From Candidatus Methanoperedens sp. (lineage in GTDB: Archaea; Halobacteriota; Methanosarcinia; Methanosarcinales; Methanoperedenaceae): 64,000 nucleotides of DNA. Numbering within the stretch: position 1 is the first letter of the stretch; every line of letters starts with the position of its first letter. The stretch covers positions 62,001-126,000 of the forward strand of contig JAPMTS010000014.1 in assembly GCA_026552955.1 (NCBI GenBank). Direction: 5' to 3'. The notes under the pieces were generated by a model that was not told the origin of the DNA, searched no databases, and saw only the letters and a list, made by a program, of their open reading frames with translations. Below are positions 6,566-15,480 of the stretch, in pieces. Position numbers and translations under genes: made by a program.

Positions 6566-9130
6566 TCACGCAAGGTCAACTTTTTCTGTGCCGCCATCCA
6601 TCACCGTTCTCTCATTCACGGAAACCTCGCGGGAAATATTTCCAGCAGCCAGTATATATTTGCCAATTGGTTTTGTGTCAAAATTTGTCTGCCCGGATAT
6701 TGGTCCTTCAGTGGAGTAAGGCACGATCAATTCAAATTCGCCATTTGAAACGGTCTTCTGGGAATAGGAATACTCACGTCCCTGGTTTGTCTTTACTTTC
6801 AGGGAAATTGAAACGGTCGCGTTTACGGGGGCTTTTCCGGTGATAAGAGCACCTTTTACATGTTCGAATATTTTCACATGGCCCGTATAGTCAACAGGAA
6901 GGTTCCCGCCATATAATTTATTATACACATCCTTAAATCCCGCTTCACCGAAGCCAACAGCACTATCGGCAGTGGGCGCAGGGACGGATTCATGCACCAG
7001 CCTGTAAGTCTTCAAGCCATCACCGTCGAACAGGTGAAGGCGCATCATCATTGCATTGTATCTCCTGGTGTATGGGACTACTTGAGACCCCTTATTTGTC
7101 TGCACCTGGGTATAATATCCGTCGTATGGGATATCTGCCCAGGCAAGGACAGCGCCAAATGCTGCGAAATTTATGTAATCGTCCGTGATCACATAACGAG
7201 CGCCGGGTTTCCCATTCGTCCCAAGTGCATCAAGCACTGAATTTGCCTCTTCTTCAGATTGGGCTGATAAAAAAGTAGAAGCGCCCGGCACATGTGTCGA
7301 TCCTCCACCGATTCCTGACTGGAAAGGATTTGCATTTGGCATCCTGTGCGCCCATGCTGTTATCACGTGACCATAATCCCACCAGCTCATGACTCCATAG
7401 GCAGAGTCAGGATAAGAATAGGGTGGTTCCTGGTACTTCCCATAGAAATCAACGCCTGGGTCCGGTGTGTTATACCGCATCCATGTCAGAGATTCATACC
7501 AGTAGGTTTTCATACCTCTTCCGTTTTCTCCGTAATTTATTGCCGGATCGATTAGTGGATACACAAGATATACGACCAGGAATAAGGCGGCCAGAAGCGA
7601 TATTAAATGGGAAACTTTGATATTTTTGAAGTCAAAACCATTCGGACCATGTGCTTCAGATCCATGCGTTCTTGATGCTTTTTTAATATGTTTCTTTTTA
7701 TGGGAATCGGCTCTCGTAATACTCTTTTTTCCGAGCAATTCATTCCAACCACCTGATTCAAGAATTTTATCTGCAACCGCTATTCCAAAATAGGCAGAAA
7801 GTATAGCCACATTTACTGCATAGTAATAAGCGAACCTGTTCTGCTGGAATAATGCCCATAGCATCATTATTGTCCATACAAGAAAAACCGTCTTTTCCTG
7901 TCTCTCTTTCTTGAAAACTCCATAAGCTAAAAATGCCAATCCGATAAATGCCAGAACACCGTTGATCCCGAAATCATTCTTGAAAGCCTCAAAAGTAAAA
8001 GAACCCCCATACCTTTCAAAATAAGGAGATGCTTCTGCAATAGTCAGGCCGCCGCCGGAGCGGGAGAAAAAAGTGAGGGAATTTTTCAGGGTATCAAAAA
8101 CCTGAGGCATTGCAGCATAAATGAAAAGAAGTCCGCCAATAATAAGAATCGCTAAAAAAATGGGATAATAATATTTCTCATATCCCTTTTTATTTAAAAA
8201 TATTGATAATCCGCTCAACAGTGGAAAGAAGATTATCCCGACAGTCAGACCTACATAATAAAGTTTTTTTTCCCCCCCGATATCAGGAACTATTATCACT
8301 ACGATCAGGGTAATCAAGAACATAATAGTACCAAGAATCCCAAGATATTCTGTTGGTTTATTATGCATATGGTCCACAATATGCTGAATCATTATGTAGA
8401 TCCCGATAATAAAGGCAAATAGCAGTGCTCCTTTCCATGTGAGTGCATAAAAGCCCAGGAAAAGGCCTGTTAATATGAAATAATATATCGAAGGTTTCAA
8501 CGCGCTCCATTTAAGGGATTTAATGTCAGAAAAAGTAAAGCTGTTTTTTCGTGCGACTTTTACCGACAGGACAAGATACAGCATCGTGACCGTACTGAGC
8601 AGGGTCTCTGCAATATGATGATCTGTGAATCCAAGAAGAGATCTTGACAGGAATTGGCCCGGGATAATGGCAATGATGAAAGCGGAAAGAATGCCAATCC
8701 TCCTGTCTTCAAAAACATTCTTTGCGATATAATACGTTGGAATAACCACAAGAGCACCCAGAATTGCCGGGTAATAAGCCCCGACCGTATATATTGTATC
8801 AAGTGAGGGGGAGCCCAGACCCGCTATCAATGCTATTATGGCAAGGCTGTATGTGAAAAATGGCGCCCAGGGCATAGCCTGCCCATGGGGATATAAGGTA
8901 TAGGGATCAAACCACATGAAATGCGGGAAATTATGGACTATCCATTCCACTATCCTCATCTGGTAAACACCATCATCTTCGGAAATAGAGATCACGCCAT
9001 TTCCAAGAAAAACACTATCGTGGGGTAGAACCGTTCGTATATAAAGGGAGAGGATAAATGCCGCGAGGATCGATATAACTACCATCGGGTATTTGATTTT
9101 TTCAATTATGCCTTTTAAGTCTGTGGTCAT
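6566..9130 (-). CDS. aglB: AglB/Stt3-type oligosaccharyltransferase
   Basis: This 854-aa integral membrane enzyme transfers lipid-linked oligosaccharide to asparagine of exported proteins such as S-layer or archaellin. About 13 membrane segments fill the first 460 residues, the early external loop carries SISEDDGVYQMRIVEW, and the soluble C-terminal domain begins around residue 530 with the catalytic WWDYGH at residues 583-588. A lysine/histidine-rich stretch (HKKKHIKK) at about residues 466-497 separates membrane and soluble parts. The ATG at 9130 was chosen because AAGG lies just upstream; the frame stays open 49 codons further but overlaps the divergent methyltransferase gene. Position beside the glycan locus suggests it uses the glycan made there. 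Confidence 0.92.
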   Translation of the reverse strand: MTTDLKGIIEKIKYPMVVISILAAFILSLYIRTVLPHDSVFLGNGVISISEDDGVYQMRIVEWIVHNFPHFMWFDPYTLYPHGQAMPWAPFFTYSLAIIALIAGLGSPSLDTIYTVGAYYPAILGALVVIPTYYIAKNVFEDRRIGILSAFIIAIIPGQFLSRSLLGFTDHHIAETLLSTVTMLYLVLSVKVARKNSFTFSDIKSLKWSALKPSIYYFILTGLFLGFYALTWKGALLFAFIIGIYIMIQHIVDHMHNKPTEYLGILGTIMFLITLIVVIIVPDIGGEKKLYYVGLTVGIIFFPLLSGLSIFLNKKGYEKYYYPIFLAILIIGGLLFIYAAMPQVFDTLKNSLTFFSRSGGGLTIAEASPYFERYGGSFTFEAFKNDFGINGVLAFIGLAFLAYGVFKKERQEKTVFLVWTIMMLWALFQQNRFAYYYAVNVAILSAYFGIAVADKILESGGWNELLGKKSITRADSHKKKHIKKASRTHGSEAHGPNGFDFKNIKVSHLISLLAALFLVVYLVYPLIDPAINYGENGRGMKTYWYESLTWMRYNTPDPGVDFYGKYQEPPYSYPDSAYGVMSWWDYGHVITAWAHRMPNANPFQSGIGGGSTHVPGASTFLSAQSEEEANSVLDALGTNGKPGARYVITDDYINFAAFGAVLAWADIPYDGYYTQVQTNKGSQVVPYTRRYNAMMMRLHLFDGDGLKTYRLVHESVPAPTADSAVGFGEAGFKDVYNKLYGGNLPVDYTGHVKIFEHVKGALITGKAPVNATVSISLKVKTNQGREYSYSQKTVSNGEFELIVPYSTEGPISGQTNFDTKPIGKYILAAGNISREVSVNERTVMDGGTEKVDLA

Positions 9131-9237
9131 GATTTGCCTTTTAGATATTGAATTTCGAATAATACTGATTCCATTGGATATAAGTATTTTGAGATAAATT
9201 AAAAGGTATCTAACATATCTAAAAATAAGTTGGTTCA

Positions 9238-9963
9238 ATGGAATTATTAAAAAACATATCAGATCAGATCCAGACAAATCTTACTTCAAATTTATATATA
9301 CGGGCAAAATATCTTCATGATCTATATCGACCATTTTTGGAGAAAGTACCGGATAAATGCAATTATATTGATTTAGGGTGTGGATTCGGGGCAAATTCGG
9401 CAGTTTTTGGTGAAGGATTTAATAATGTACATTGTTCTGATCTATGCATGACTGATCTTGCAATATGCAGGAAATATATGTGGGAGAAAATGAATTGTCA
9501 TTTCATGGTTGCAGATGCACAATCCCTTCCATTCAAGAACGAGTGCTTTGATCTTGTGACAGCATTCTCGTTGATAGAACATGTGCCTTACCGAGAAAAA
9601 ATGCTCCGGGAAGCTTTCAGGATATTGAAAAACCAGGGACAGCTTGTCCTACAATTCCCGAACAAACATTTTTTTATGGAACTGCATACAGGTATCCCTT
9701 TTTTCTGTCTGGTCCCTGATTTTATGAAAACGTGGATTCTGAAAAAAAGATCTTATGGCGGTTTTCTAAATATACCAACACCTCAACAGGTTAAGGATAT
9801 TATTCGCGTAATTGACCCATCTGTGAATGTCAGAGTAGTTAATGTAGTATATCCTGATGAACTTGTCCCGGTAAGTTTTAGAAAAGTGTATTTAATGCTC
9901 AAAAAGACCGGAATTTTCAATAAAATACCATTTGGCTGGCTTCTCATATGCGAAAAGCGATAA
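9238..9963 (+). CDS. SAM-dependent methyltransferase, first gene of the glycan locus
   Basis: This 241-aa class I methyltransferase has motif I YIDLGCGFGANSAVFGE at about residues 40-55, an acidic CSDL loop, motif DAQSLPF and post-motif VTAFSLIEHVPYREKM near residue 110, typical of Methyltransf_11. The C-terminal third (FFMELHTGIPFFCLVPDFMKTW) is hydrophobic and may sit near the membrane. It is the first plus-strand gene after divergent aglB and is separated from the next gene by 115 bases. It probably methylates a sugar or lipid intermediate of the locus, an inference from position. Confidence 0.8.
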   Translation: MELLKNISDQIQTNLTSNLYIRAKYLHDLYRPFLEKVPDKCNYIDLGCGFGANSAVFGEGFNNVHCSDLCMTDLAICRKYMWEKMNCHFMVADAQSLPFKNECFDLVTAFSLIEHVPYREKMLREAFRILKNQGQLVLQFPNKHFFMELHTGIPFFCLVPDFMKTWILKKRSYGGFLNIPTPQQVKDIIRVIDPSVNVRVVNVVYPDELVPVSFRKVYLMLKKTGIFNKIPFGWLLICEKR

Positions 9964-10078
9964 TATTTCAAATACAAACATTTATTAAATAACATGCATA
10001 ATAGGATAAACCATCAGAACATCGAATGCGAGACACATATTTCTCTCTTCAAAGCCAGAATGTGCACGGAATGATATA

Positions 10079-11428
10079 ATGTACAAAAAAGTGTTGCTTA
10101 TAAATCCCCCATTTTACAGATTAATGAACAGCCATTTTAATGGCTTATCTCTTGGCCTGTGTTATATGGCCAGCGTTTTGAAGAATGCTGGCTTTCATGT
10201 AGGTATATATAATGCAGATTATTTAAATGATACGAAATATATTACCCAAAAGGATCTGCTTGAAAATTATGAGAATTACAAAGCCATCCTCGGAAATTCG
10301 TCTCATCCAATATGGCAGGAAATAAAAAATGTTGTGGAAAAATTTGAACCCGACCTTGTGGGGATCACAGCATTGACCGGGACATTTAAAAGTGCGGAAA
10401 TGATAGCAGGTATAGTAAAAAATCATAATCCTGAAATAACGCTCGTCATCGGAGGAGTTCATCCCATGATCTTGCCCGATGAAGTGACTAATAACAAATT
10501 GTTTGACTTTGTAGTAAGGGGTGAAGGTGAAAATACTTTCCTGGAGATAGCAAGAGGAGAAAGAAAAGAGAATATATTGGGATTAACATACCGGGATGAA
10601 AATGGTCTCGTTGTCCATAATCCTGAAAGACCATTTATAAAAGATCTGGATACAATTCCTTTCCCGGCAAGGGATCTGTATATCAATAAAACGCAAAGTA
10701 TGGATTACGGATATATCATGACAGGAAGAGGCTGCCCTTTCCAGTGCACTTATTGTGCAAGTAAGAAAATATGGAACAAGCAGGCGCGATTCAGGTCTGA
10801 ACAAAATGTGATTGATGAATTAAGATATGTCTGTGCGACATTTGGCACAAGGTCATTTTATTTCATTGATGATACCTTTACATTAGATCGGAAACGCGCA
10901 AAGAAGATTTGCCAGATGATCATCGATGAGGGTATGGATATTGAATGGATATGCGATACCCGCGTTGATACACTCGATGAGGAACTTCTCATTCTTATGA
11001 AAAGATCCGGATGTAACCGGGTGAAAATAGGCGTGGAATCAGGCAGCGACCGCATTCTGAAAAAGATTAAAAAAGGCATCACCAAAGACCAGATACGCCG
11101 TGCGGTTTCATTGATAAGGAAAGTGGGACTCGATTTCACAATATATCTAATGATAGGTTTTCCAACGGAAACAGATGAAGAAGTGCATGAGACAATTGAT
11201 TTCGCAAGAGAGCTAAATCCGAAATACTACAGTTTAAGCATCCTTGCTCCATATCCCGGAACAGAAATATACGACGATGTGATCCAGTCCGGAATAACTC
11301 TTCCTAAAGAGCATTGGGAATATTTTTTCCACCAGAGTAAGGATATGATCCTGACCTTGAATATTAATAAGAAAACGATAGATGAGTTCTTATCATTAAA
11401 TGATGATGCAGGGAAGTCGAGAACATGA
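10079..11428 (+). CDS. B12-binding-domain radical SAM protein (1 of 4)
   Basis: This 449-aa protein has an N-terminal Rossmann-like cobalamin-binding domain (residues about 1-150: INPPFYRL, YMASVLKNAGFHVGIYNAD, LVGITALTGTF, VIGGVHPMILPDE) and a radical SAM core with GRGCPFQCTYCAS (C-x3-C-x2-C) near residue 222. The core continues through GVESGSDRILKKIKKGIT and YLMIGFPTETDEE. This architecture belongs to the B12-dependent radical SAM group, which performs methylations and ring rearrangements at unactivated carbons. It overlaps the following aminotransferase by 4 bases. The substrate is unknown, though a sugar or membrane lipid is likely from the locus. Confidence 0.88.
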   Translation: MYKKVLLINPPFYRLMNSHFNGLSLGLCYMASVLKNAGFHVGIYNADYLNDTKYITQKDLLENYENYKAILGNSSHPIWQEIKNVVEKFEPDLVGITALTGTFKSAEMIAGIVKNHNPEITLVIGGVHPMILPDEVTNNKLFDFVVRGEGENTFLEIARGERKENILGLTYRDENGLVVHNPERPFIKDLDTIPFPARDLYINKTQSMDYGYIMTGRGCPFQCTYCASKKIWNKQARFRSEQNVIDELRYVCATFGTRSFYFIDDTFTLDRKRAKKICQMIIDEGMDIEWICDTRVDTLDEELLILMKRSGCNRVKIGVESGSDRILKKIKKGITKDQIRRAVSLIRKVGLDFTIYLMIGFPTETDEEVHETIDFARELNPKYYSLSILAPYPGTEIYDDVIQSGITLPKEHWEYFFHQSKDMILTLNINKKTIDEFLSLNDDAGKSRT

Positions 11429-12555
11429 AGATACCAATACTTCGGATTCCATTTACCGATAAAGATATCGAATATATTAAGAACGGCATTGAAGATATTT
11501 TGAGAAGCGGACAGCTGACACTTGGAAAGAATGTCATTGATTTTGAGAAGAGGTTCGCCGATTTTGCATGCACAACATACGCGCTTGGGGTGAACAGCGG
11601 AACAAGCGCCCTTGAAATATTCCTGCGCTCAATCGACGTTAGCAAATCTTCTGTCATTGTGCCCACGAACACTTTTATGGCTACTGCCACCTCGGTTATC
11701 CATGCCGGCGGAAAAGTAATATTCACGGATGTGATGCGCGACAACCTGTGCATGGATCCTGACGACTTGCAGGAAAAGATCCGGAAAGACACAAAAGCTG
11801 TCATTCTTGTTCATCTTGGTGGCGTCATAACTCCGGAACTCAAAGCTATACAACGTATTTGCGAAGATAATGACCTGTACCTTCTGGAGGATGCAGCCCA
11901 TGCACATGGAAGCTCCATTGACGGAAAGATGGCAGGCTCCCTTGGCGACGGGGGTGCCTTCTCATTCTATCCCACAAAAGTAATGACCTGCGGGGAAGGC
12001 GGGATACTGACCACAAACGACGAATCGATTTATAAAAATGCAGAAACCCTGAGAGACCACGGCAAGCCTGATCACAGGTTCAATAAGCACACAGAGTTTG
12101 GCTATAACTGGAGGCTCAGCGAGATACATGCGGTGGTGGCTCTCCAGCAGATGAACACTGTAGACTGGATACTTGGCGAACGCAGGCGAATCGCAAAAGC
12201 TTATGATAAAAAACTAAAGAATATTAGCGGTTTGTCTCCAGTGAAAATTCCTTCGAATGTAAAGTCCTCATATTACAAGTACATCGCATATCTTGACGAC
12301 GGCATTGATAGGGATCCGATAAAAACAAAGTTGAATGAAAAATATGGCATATCACTTACCGGGGAGGTTTATGCAGACCCATGCCATTCCCAGCCCGTAT
12401 TTAAGAATTACCCGGGTACGATGGTGAATAAACCTGGTGATAAGTTTCCTGAAGCTGAGTACGTATCTGAAAAACACATCTGCTTGCCGCTTTATCCCGG
12501 TTTGAGCGAACAGGAAATAGATTATGTTGTAGAAGCCCTTGGGGAAGTCCTGTAA
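11425..12555 (+). CDS. DegT/DnrJ/EryC1/StrS sugar aminotransferase
   Basis: This PLP enzyme (376 aa) transfers an amino group to a keto-sugar nucleotide. Visible motifs are NSGTSALEIFL near residue 55, VPTNTFMATATS, LLEDAAHAHGS near 155 (PLP-ring aspartate) and SFYPTKVMTCGEGG near 190, whose lysine forms the internal aldimine. It begins in the stop codon of the radical SAM gene and its own stop shares one base with the ATG of the SDR gene at 12555. The keto substrate could come from any of the epimerase/dehydratases in this locus. Three such aminotransferases are present in the window. Confidence 0.88.
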   Translation: MKIPILRIPFTDKDIEYIKNGIEDILRSGQLTLGKNVIDFEKRFADFACTTYALGVNSGTSALEIFLRSIDVSKSSVIVPTNTFMATATSVIHAGGKVIFTDVMRDNLCMDPDDLQEKIRKDTKAVILVHLGGVITPELKAIQRICEDNDLYLLEDAAHAHGSSIDGKMAGSLGDGGAFSFYPTKVMTCGEGGILTTNDESIYKNAETLRDHGKPDHRFNKHTEFGYNWRLSEIHAVVALQQMNTVDWILGERRRIAKAYDKKLKNISGLSPVKIPSNVKSSYYKYIAYLDDGIDRDPIKTKLNEKYGISLTGEVYADPCHSQPVFKNYPGTMVNKPGDKFPEAEYVSEKHICLPLYPGLSEQEIDYVVEALGEVL

Positions 12556-13406
12556 TGGCGGTTCTGGTCACAGGGGGAAGCGGATTTATCGGAAGCCATG
12601 TTGTTGATAAACTTAAGGAGTCCGGATTTGATGTGCTTGTTTTTGATATTTTAAAACCGCACAGGGATGATATTACATTCATAAAAGGGGATATCACATC
12701 CCGGGATCAGCTAAACAACGCCATGCAAGATATCGAATATGTCTATCATATCGCAGGCGCGTCTGATATTAATAAAGTTGAGAAACAACCTGTAAATGCC
12801 GTTGATCTGAATATTCTTTCCACGGCGAAAGTGCTTGATGCAGCAAGAGCAAACGATGTGGCAAGGGTGCTGTTTGCCAGCAGTTATTTTGTGGATAGCG
12901 GAAAAGGTCATTTATATGCTACAACAAAAAAAGCTTCGGAAATGATATGTAGTGATTATAATACCCTGTATGGTCTACCATTCACGATCCTGCGATATGG
13001 CACAGCATACGGTCCGCGCAGCCGTGGAGAAGATGTAATTTCACTTTTTGTAAAAAGAGCCCTTTCCGGGGAACCGCTTGAGATACATGGAAGCGGCGCA
13101 CAATCCCGCAATTTTATCTATGTGGAAGACCTTGCAAAAGGGAATGTTGCAGCATTATCAGAAGTCGCAAAGAACAGGACATATATATTGGAGGGATGCC
13201 GTGCCGTAACTATCAGGGAACTTGCCGAAATTGTTACGCGGATATTCGATGAAGACCTTGATATCCGGTTCGGGTCAAAAAGACCTGACGATTATAGCGG
13301 TGATAAAGCATCAAATATCTCGTACAAAGAACTCAGGTGGGAACCAGAGATAGATATCGAAGTTGGTATACGAAGATATATTAAATGGTACACAGAAAAT
13401 AAATAA
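12555..13406 (+). CDS. NAD-dependent sugar epimerase/dehydratase (extended SDR)
   Basis: This 283-aa extended short-chain dehydrogenase has the Rossmann motif VTGGSGFIGSHVV at residues 4-16, a GDI segment, SSYF at the catalytic serine and YATTK (YxxxK) near residue 122, followed by LRYGTAYGPRSRGEDVI and the sugar-binding IHGSGAQSRNFIYVEDLA. It shares one base with the preceding stop (TAATG). It resembles the SDR at 36983 more than the other SDRs here; both have AG-x-D/ADL after the fourth strand. Exact sugar unknown. Confidence 0.85.
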   Translation: MAVLVTGGSGFIGSHVVDKLKESGFDVLVFDILKPHRDDITFIKGDITSRDQLNNAMQDIEYVYHIAGASDINKVEKQPVNAVDLNILSTAKVLDAARANDVARVLFASSYFVDSGKGHLYATTKKASEMICSDYNTLYGLPFTILRYGTAYGPRSRGEDVISLFVKRALSGEPLEIHGSGAQSRNFIYVEDLAKGNVAALSEVAKNRTYILEGCRAVTIRELAEIVTRIFDEDLDIRFGSKRPDDYSGDKASNISYKELRWEPEIDIEVGIRRYIKWYTENK

Positions 13407-13440
13407 AAAAATAATAAAAAACTGAATATACTAAGGACTC

Positions 13441-14568
13441 ATGAAAATATTTTACCTGACAAATGGAGAAAGCGTTCATGATGAAAGATTTCTCAAAAAG
13501 ATGATAGAACAGGGCTACGAAATATACCTGGTAAGTTATTCAAAAGACAAGATGCCAATAGAAATACCAGGGCTGAAAAAAATTATCTATAAACCTCTTG
13601 TCCCTTCTTTCATTCCGTTTTCTATCTATTTTAATTATTTTCCTTTCGGATTTTTACATCTCATATATTTAATCCGGAAATATAAGCCTGATATCCTTCA
13701 TGCCGGATGGGTGCAGCACTATGGTTTTATTTCAGCTCTCTGTGGTTTTCATCCACTTGTCATCATCCCGTGGGGCTCGGATATTTTGATAGAGCCTCAC
13801 AAATCAATCCTGCACAGGATGCTCACAAAATTTACATTGAACCGGGCGGATATGATCTCCTGCGACGCCCGGTTCGTAAAGGATGAAATTGTACGCATAA
13901 GCGGATATCCGGAAGAGAAAATAGTTGTATTCCCGCAGGGGATAGACCAGAAGATATTTAATGAGAACGTTGATGGAAAGGAGATTAGAGAAAAGCAGGG
14001 ATGGATGGATAAAAAAATATTGATAATGGCAAGGACCTTCAAGCCTGTATATGGGATAGAATTTTTCCTGCAGGCCATGACCGAAGTCGTAAAAAAAGTT
14101 CCTGATGTGCGTGTTCTTATGTGCGGGGATGGACCGCTAAGGGATGAGTTTATCGATTTCGTTATCAAGAATTCACTTAGTGAATATATTCATTTTTCAG
14201 GCAATGTGAAAAATGATGAACTGCCAAAATACTATAACGCTGCTGACATTTACGTTTCCTCCTCTTTGAGTGACGGCACATCTCTTGCTCTGCTTGAGTC
14301 TATGGCATGCGGTCTTCCTTGTGTAGTTACGGATGTTCCCGCCATACTTGAATGGGTGAAAGATGGAGAGAATGGTTTCATTGTCCCAAGGAAAAATTCA
14401 ACAGTCCTTGCAGAAAAACTTATAGAACTTCTCAATAATGATAATATGCGCAGGGAATTCGGCAGGAAAAACCTGGCGATCGCAAAAGAACGGGCAAACT
14501 GGGATGATAATTTCATGAAACTTGTCTATATATATGATAAACTATGTCCGCAAAAAGAGGTGAACTAA
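13441..14568 (+). CDS. Family 4 (GT-B) glycosyltransferase
   Basis: This 375-aa glycosyltransferase carries a C-terminal Glycos_transf_1 domain: KKILIMARTFKPVYGIEFFLQAM, VLMCGDGPLRDEF, the ADIYVSSSLSDGTSLALLE block near residue 275 and GLPCVVTDVPAI. In the EX7E motif the first acidic residue is Asp rather than Glu. An IIPWGSDILIEP segment around residue 115 matches the acceptor-side domain. It starts 34 bases after the SDR, with an AAGGA-type site just ahead (TAAGGACTC). Donor and acceptor are unknown; it probably extends the lipid-linked glycan on the cytoplasmic face. Confidence 0.85.
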   Translation: MKIFYLTNGESVHDERFLKKMIEQGYEIYLVSYSKDKMPIEIPGLKKIIYKPLVPSFIPFSIYFNYFPFGFLHLIYLIRKYKPDILHAGWVQHYGFISALCGFHPLVIIPWGSDILIEPHKSILHRMLTKFTLNRADMISCDARFVKDEIVRISGYPEEKIVVFPQGIDQKIFNENVDGKEIREKQGWMDKKILIMARTFKPVYGIEFFLQAMTEVVKKVPDVRVLMCGDGPLRDEFIDFVIKNSLSEYIHFSGNVKNDELPKYYNAADIYVSSSLSDGTSLALLESMACGLPCVVTDVPAILEWVKDGENGFIVPRKNSTVLAEKLIELLNNDNMRREFGRKNLAIAKERANWDDNFMKLVYIYDKLCPQKEVN

Positions 14569-15480
14569 TTGAATGTTTTAATAACAGGTGGTCTGGGACA
14601 GGTAGGTTCATATCTTACAGAAGAACTCGCAAAGAAAAAATCCAATAAGATCACAGTATTGGATAATTTCTCAAGCAAGATAAAAGATTTTAGAGTTCCG
14701 GAAGGAGTTGTTATTGAAAAAGGAGATATCCGGGATGACAGGATCGTAAATAAACTTGTTTCTGAAAATGAAATAATAATTCATACGGCTGCGCAGGTCA
14801 GCGTTGTAAATTCAATAGAGAATCCGGTTTATGATGCGGAAAATAATATCCTGGGAACACTCACTCTTCTTAATGCGGCAAGAAAAAGCAATATCAGCAG
14901 ATTCCTTTATTTTAGTTCAGCCGCAGTGTACGGGGCGCCGCAATATTTGCCAATTGATGAAAGACATCCTGTTAATCCCATGTCGCCATATGGTTTGAGT
15001 AAGCTTACAGGGGAGAAGTATGCTATGATGTTCCATTCATTATACGGGATTCCGGTTGTCTGCCTGCGCCCTTTCAATATATACAGTCCACGGCAGAATC
15101 CAGGGAGTCCGTATTCGGGGGTGATCACAAAGTTCATAGAGCGGGCAAAAGCAGGAAAACCGCCTATTATTTTCGGAGATGGCAAACAGACCCGGGATTT
15201 CGTGAGCGTATATGATGTGATCGATGTTGTCGCCAGGTGTATTGAAAGTGAGAATGCGATTGGAGAAGTGTTTAATGCAGGTACAGGCACAGCAACAACC
15301 CTGAACCAGCTTGCTCGATTGTGCAGTAACATGACGCCTGAATACCAGGGGGCAATAAGTGGTGATATTCGTGATAGTTATGCTGATATTTCCAAAGCTA
15401 TGAAATTCCTTGAATATAAACCCAAATATTTATTAGAAAAGGGGCTTAAGTCAGGTATGCAAAACAATGAAACGATTTAA
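14569..15480 (+). CDS. NAD-dependent sugar epimerase/dehydratase (GalE-like SDR)
   Basis: This 303-aa extended SDR starts with the Rossmann motif LITGGLGQVGSYL and has IHTAAQVSVVNSIENP, SSAAVYG and SPYGLSK (YxxxK near residue 144), then LRPFNIYSPRQNPGSPYSGVI. A TTG start at 14569 is used because GAGGTGA at 14557-14563 is correctly spaced and no nearby ATG fits the fold. It overlaps the next gene by 14 bases. The proline-rich loop after the YxxxK helix is typical of UDP-glucose 4-epimerase relatives acting on UDP-hexoses. Confidence 0.85.
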   Translation: MNVLITGGLGQVGSYLTEELAKKKSNKITVLDNFSSKIKDFRVPEGVVIEKGDIRDDRIVNKLVSENEIIIHTAAQVSVVNSIENPVYDAENNILGTLTLLNAARKSNISRFLYFSSAAVYGAPQYLPIDERHPVNPMSPYGLSKLTGEKYAMMFHSLYGIPVVCLRPFNIYSPRQNPGSPYSGVITKFIERAKAGKPPIIFGDGKQTRDFVSVYDVIDVVARCIESENAIGEVFNAGTGTATTLNQLARLCSNMTPEYQGAISGDIRDSYADISKAMKFLEYKPKYLLEKGLKSGMQNNETI

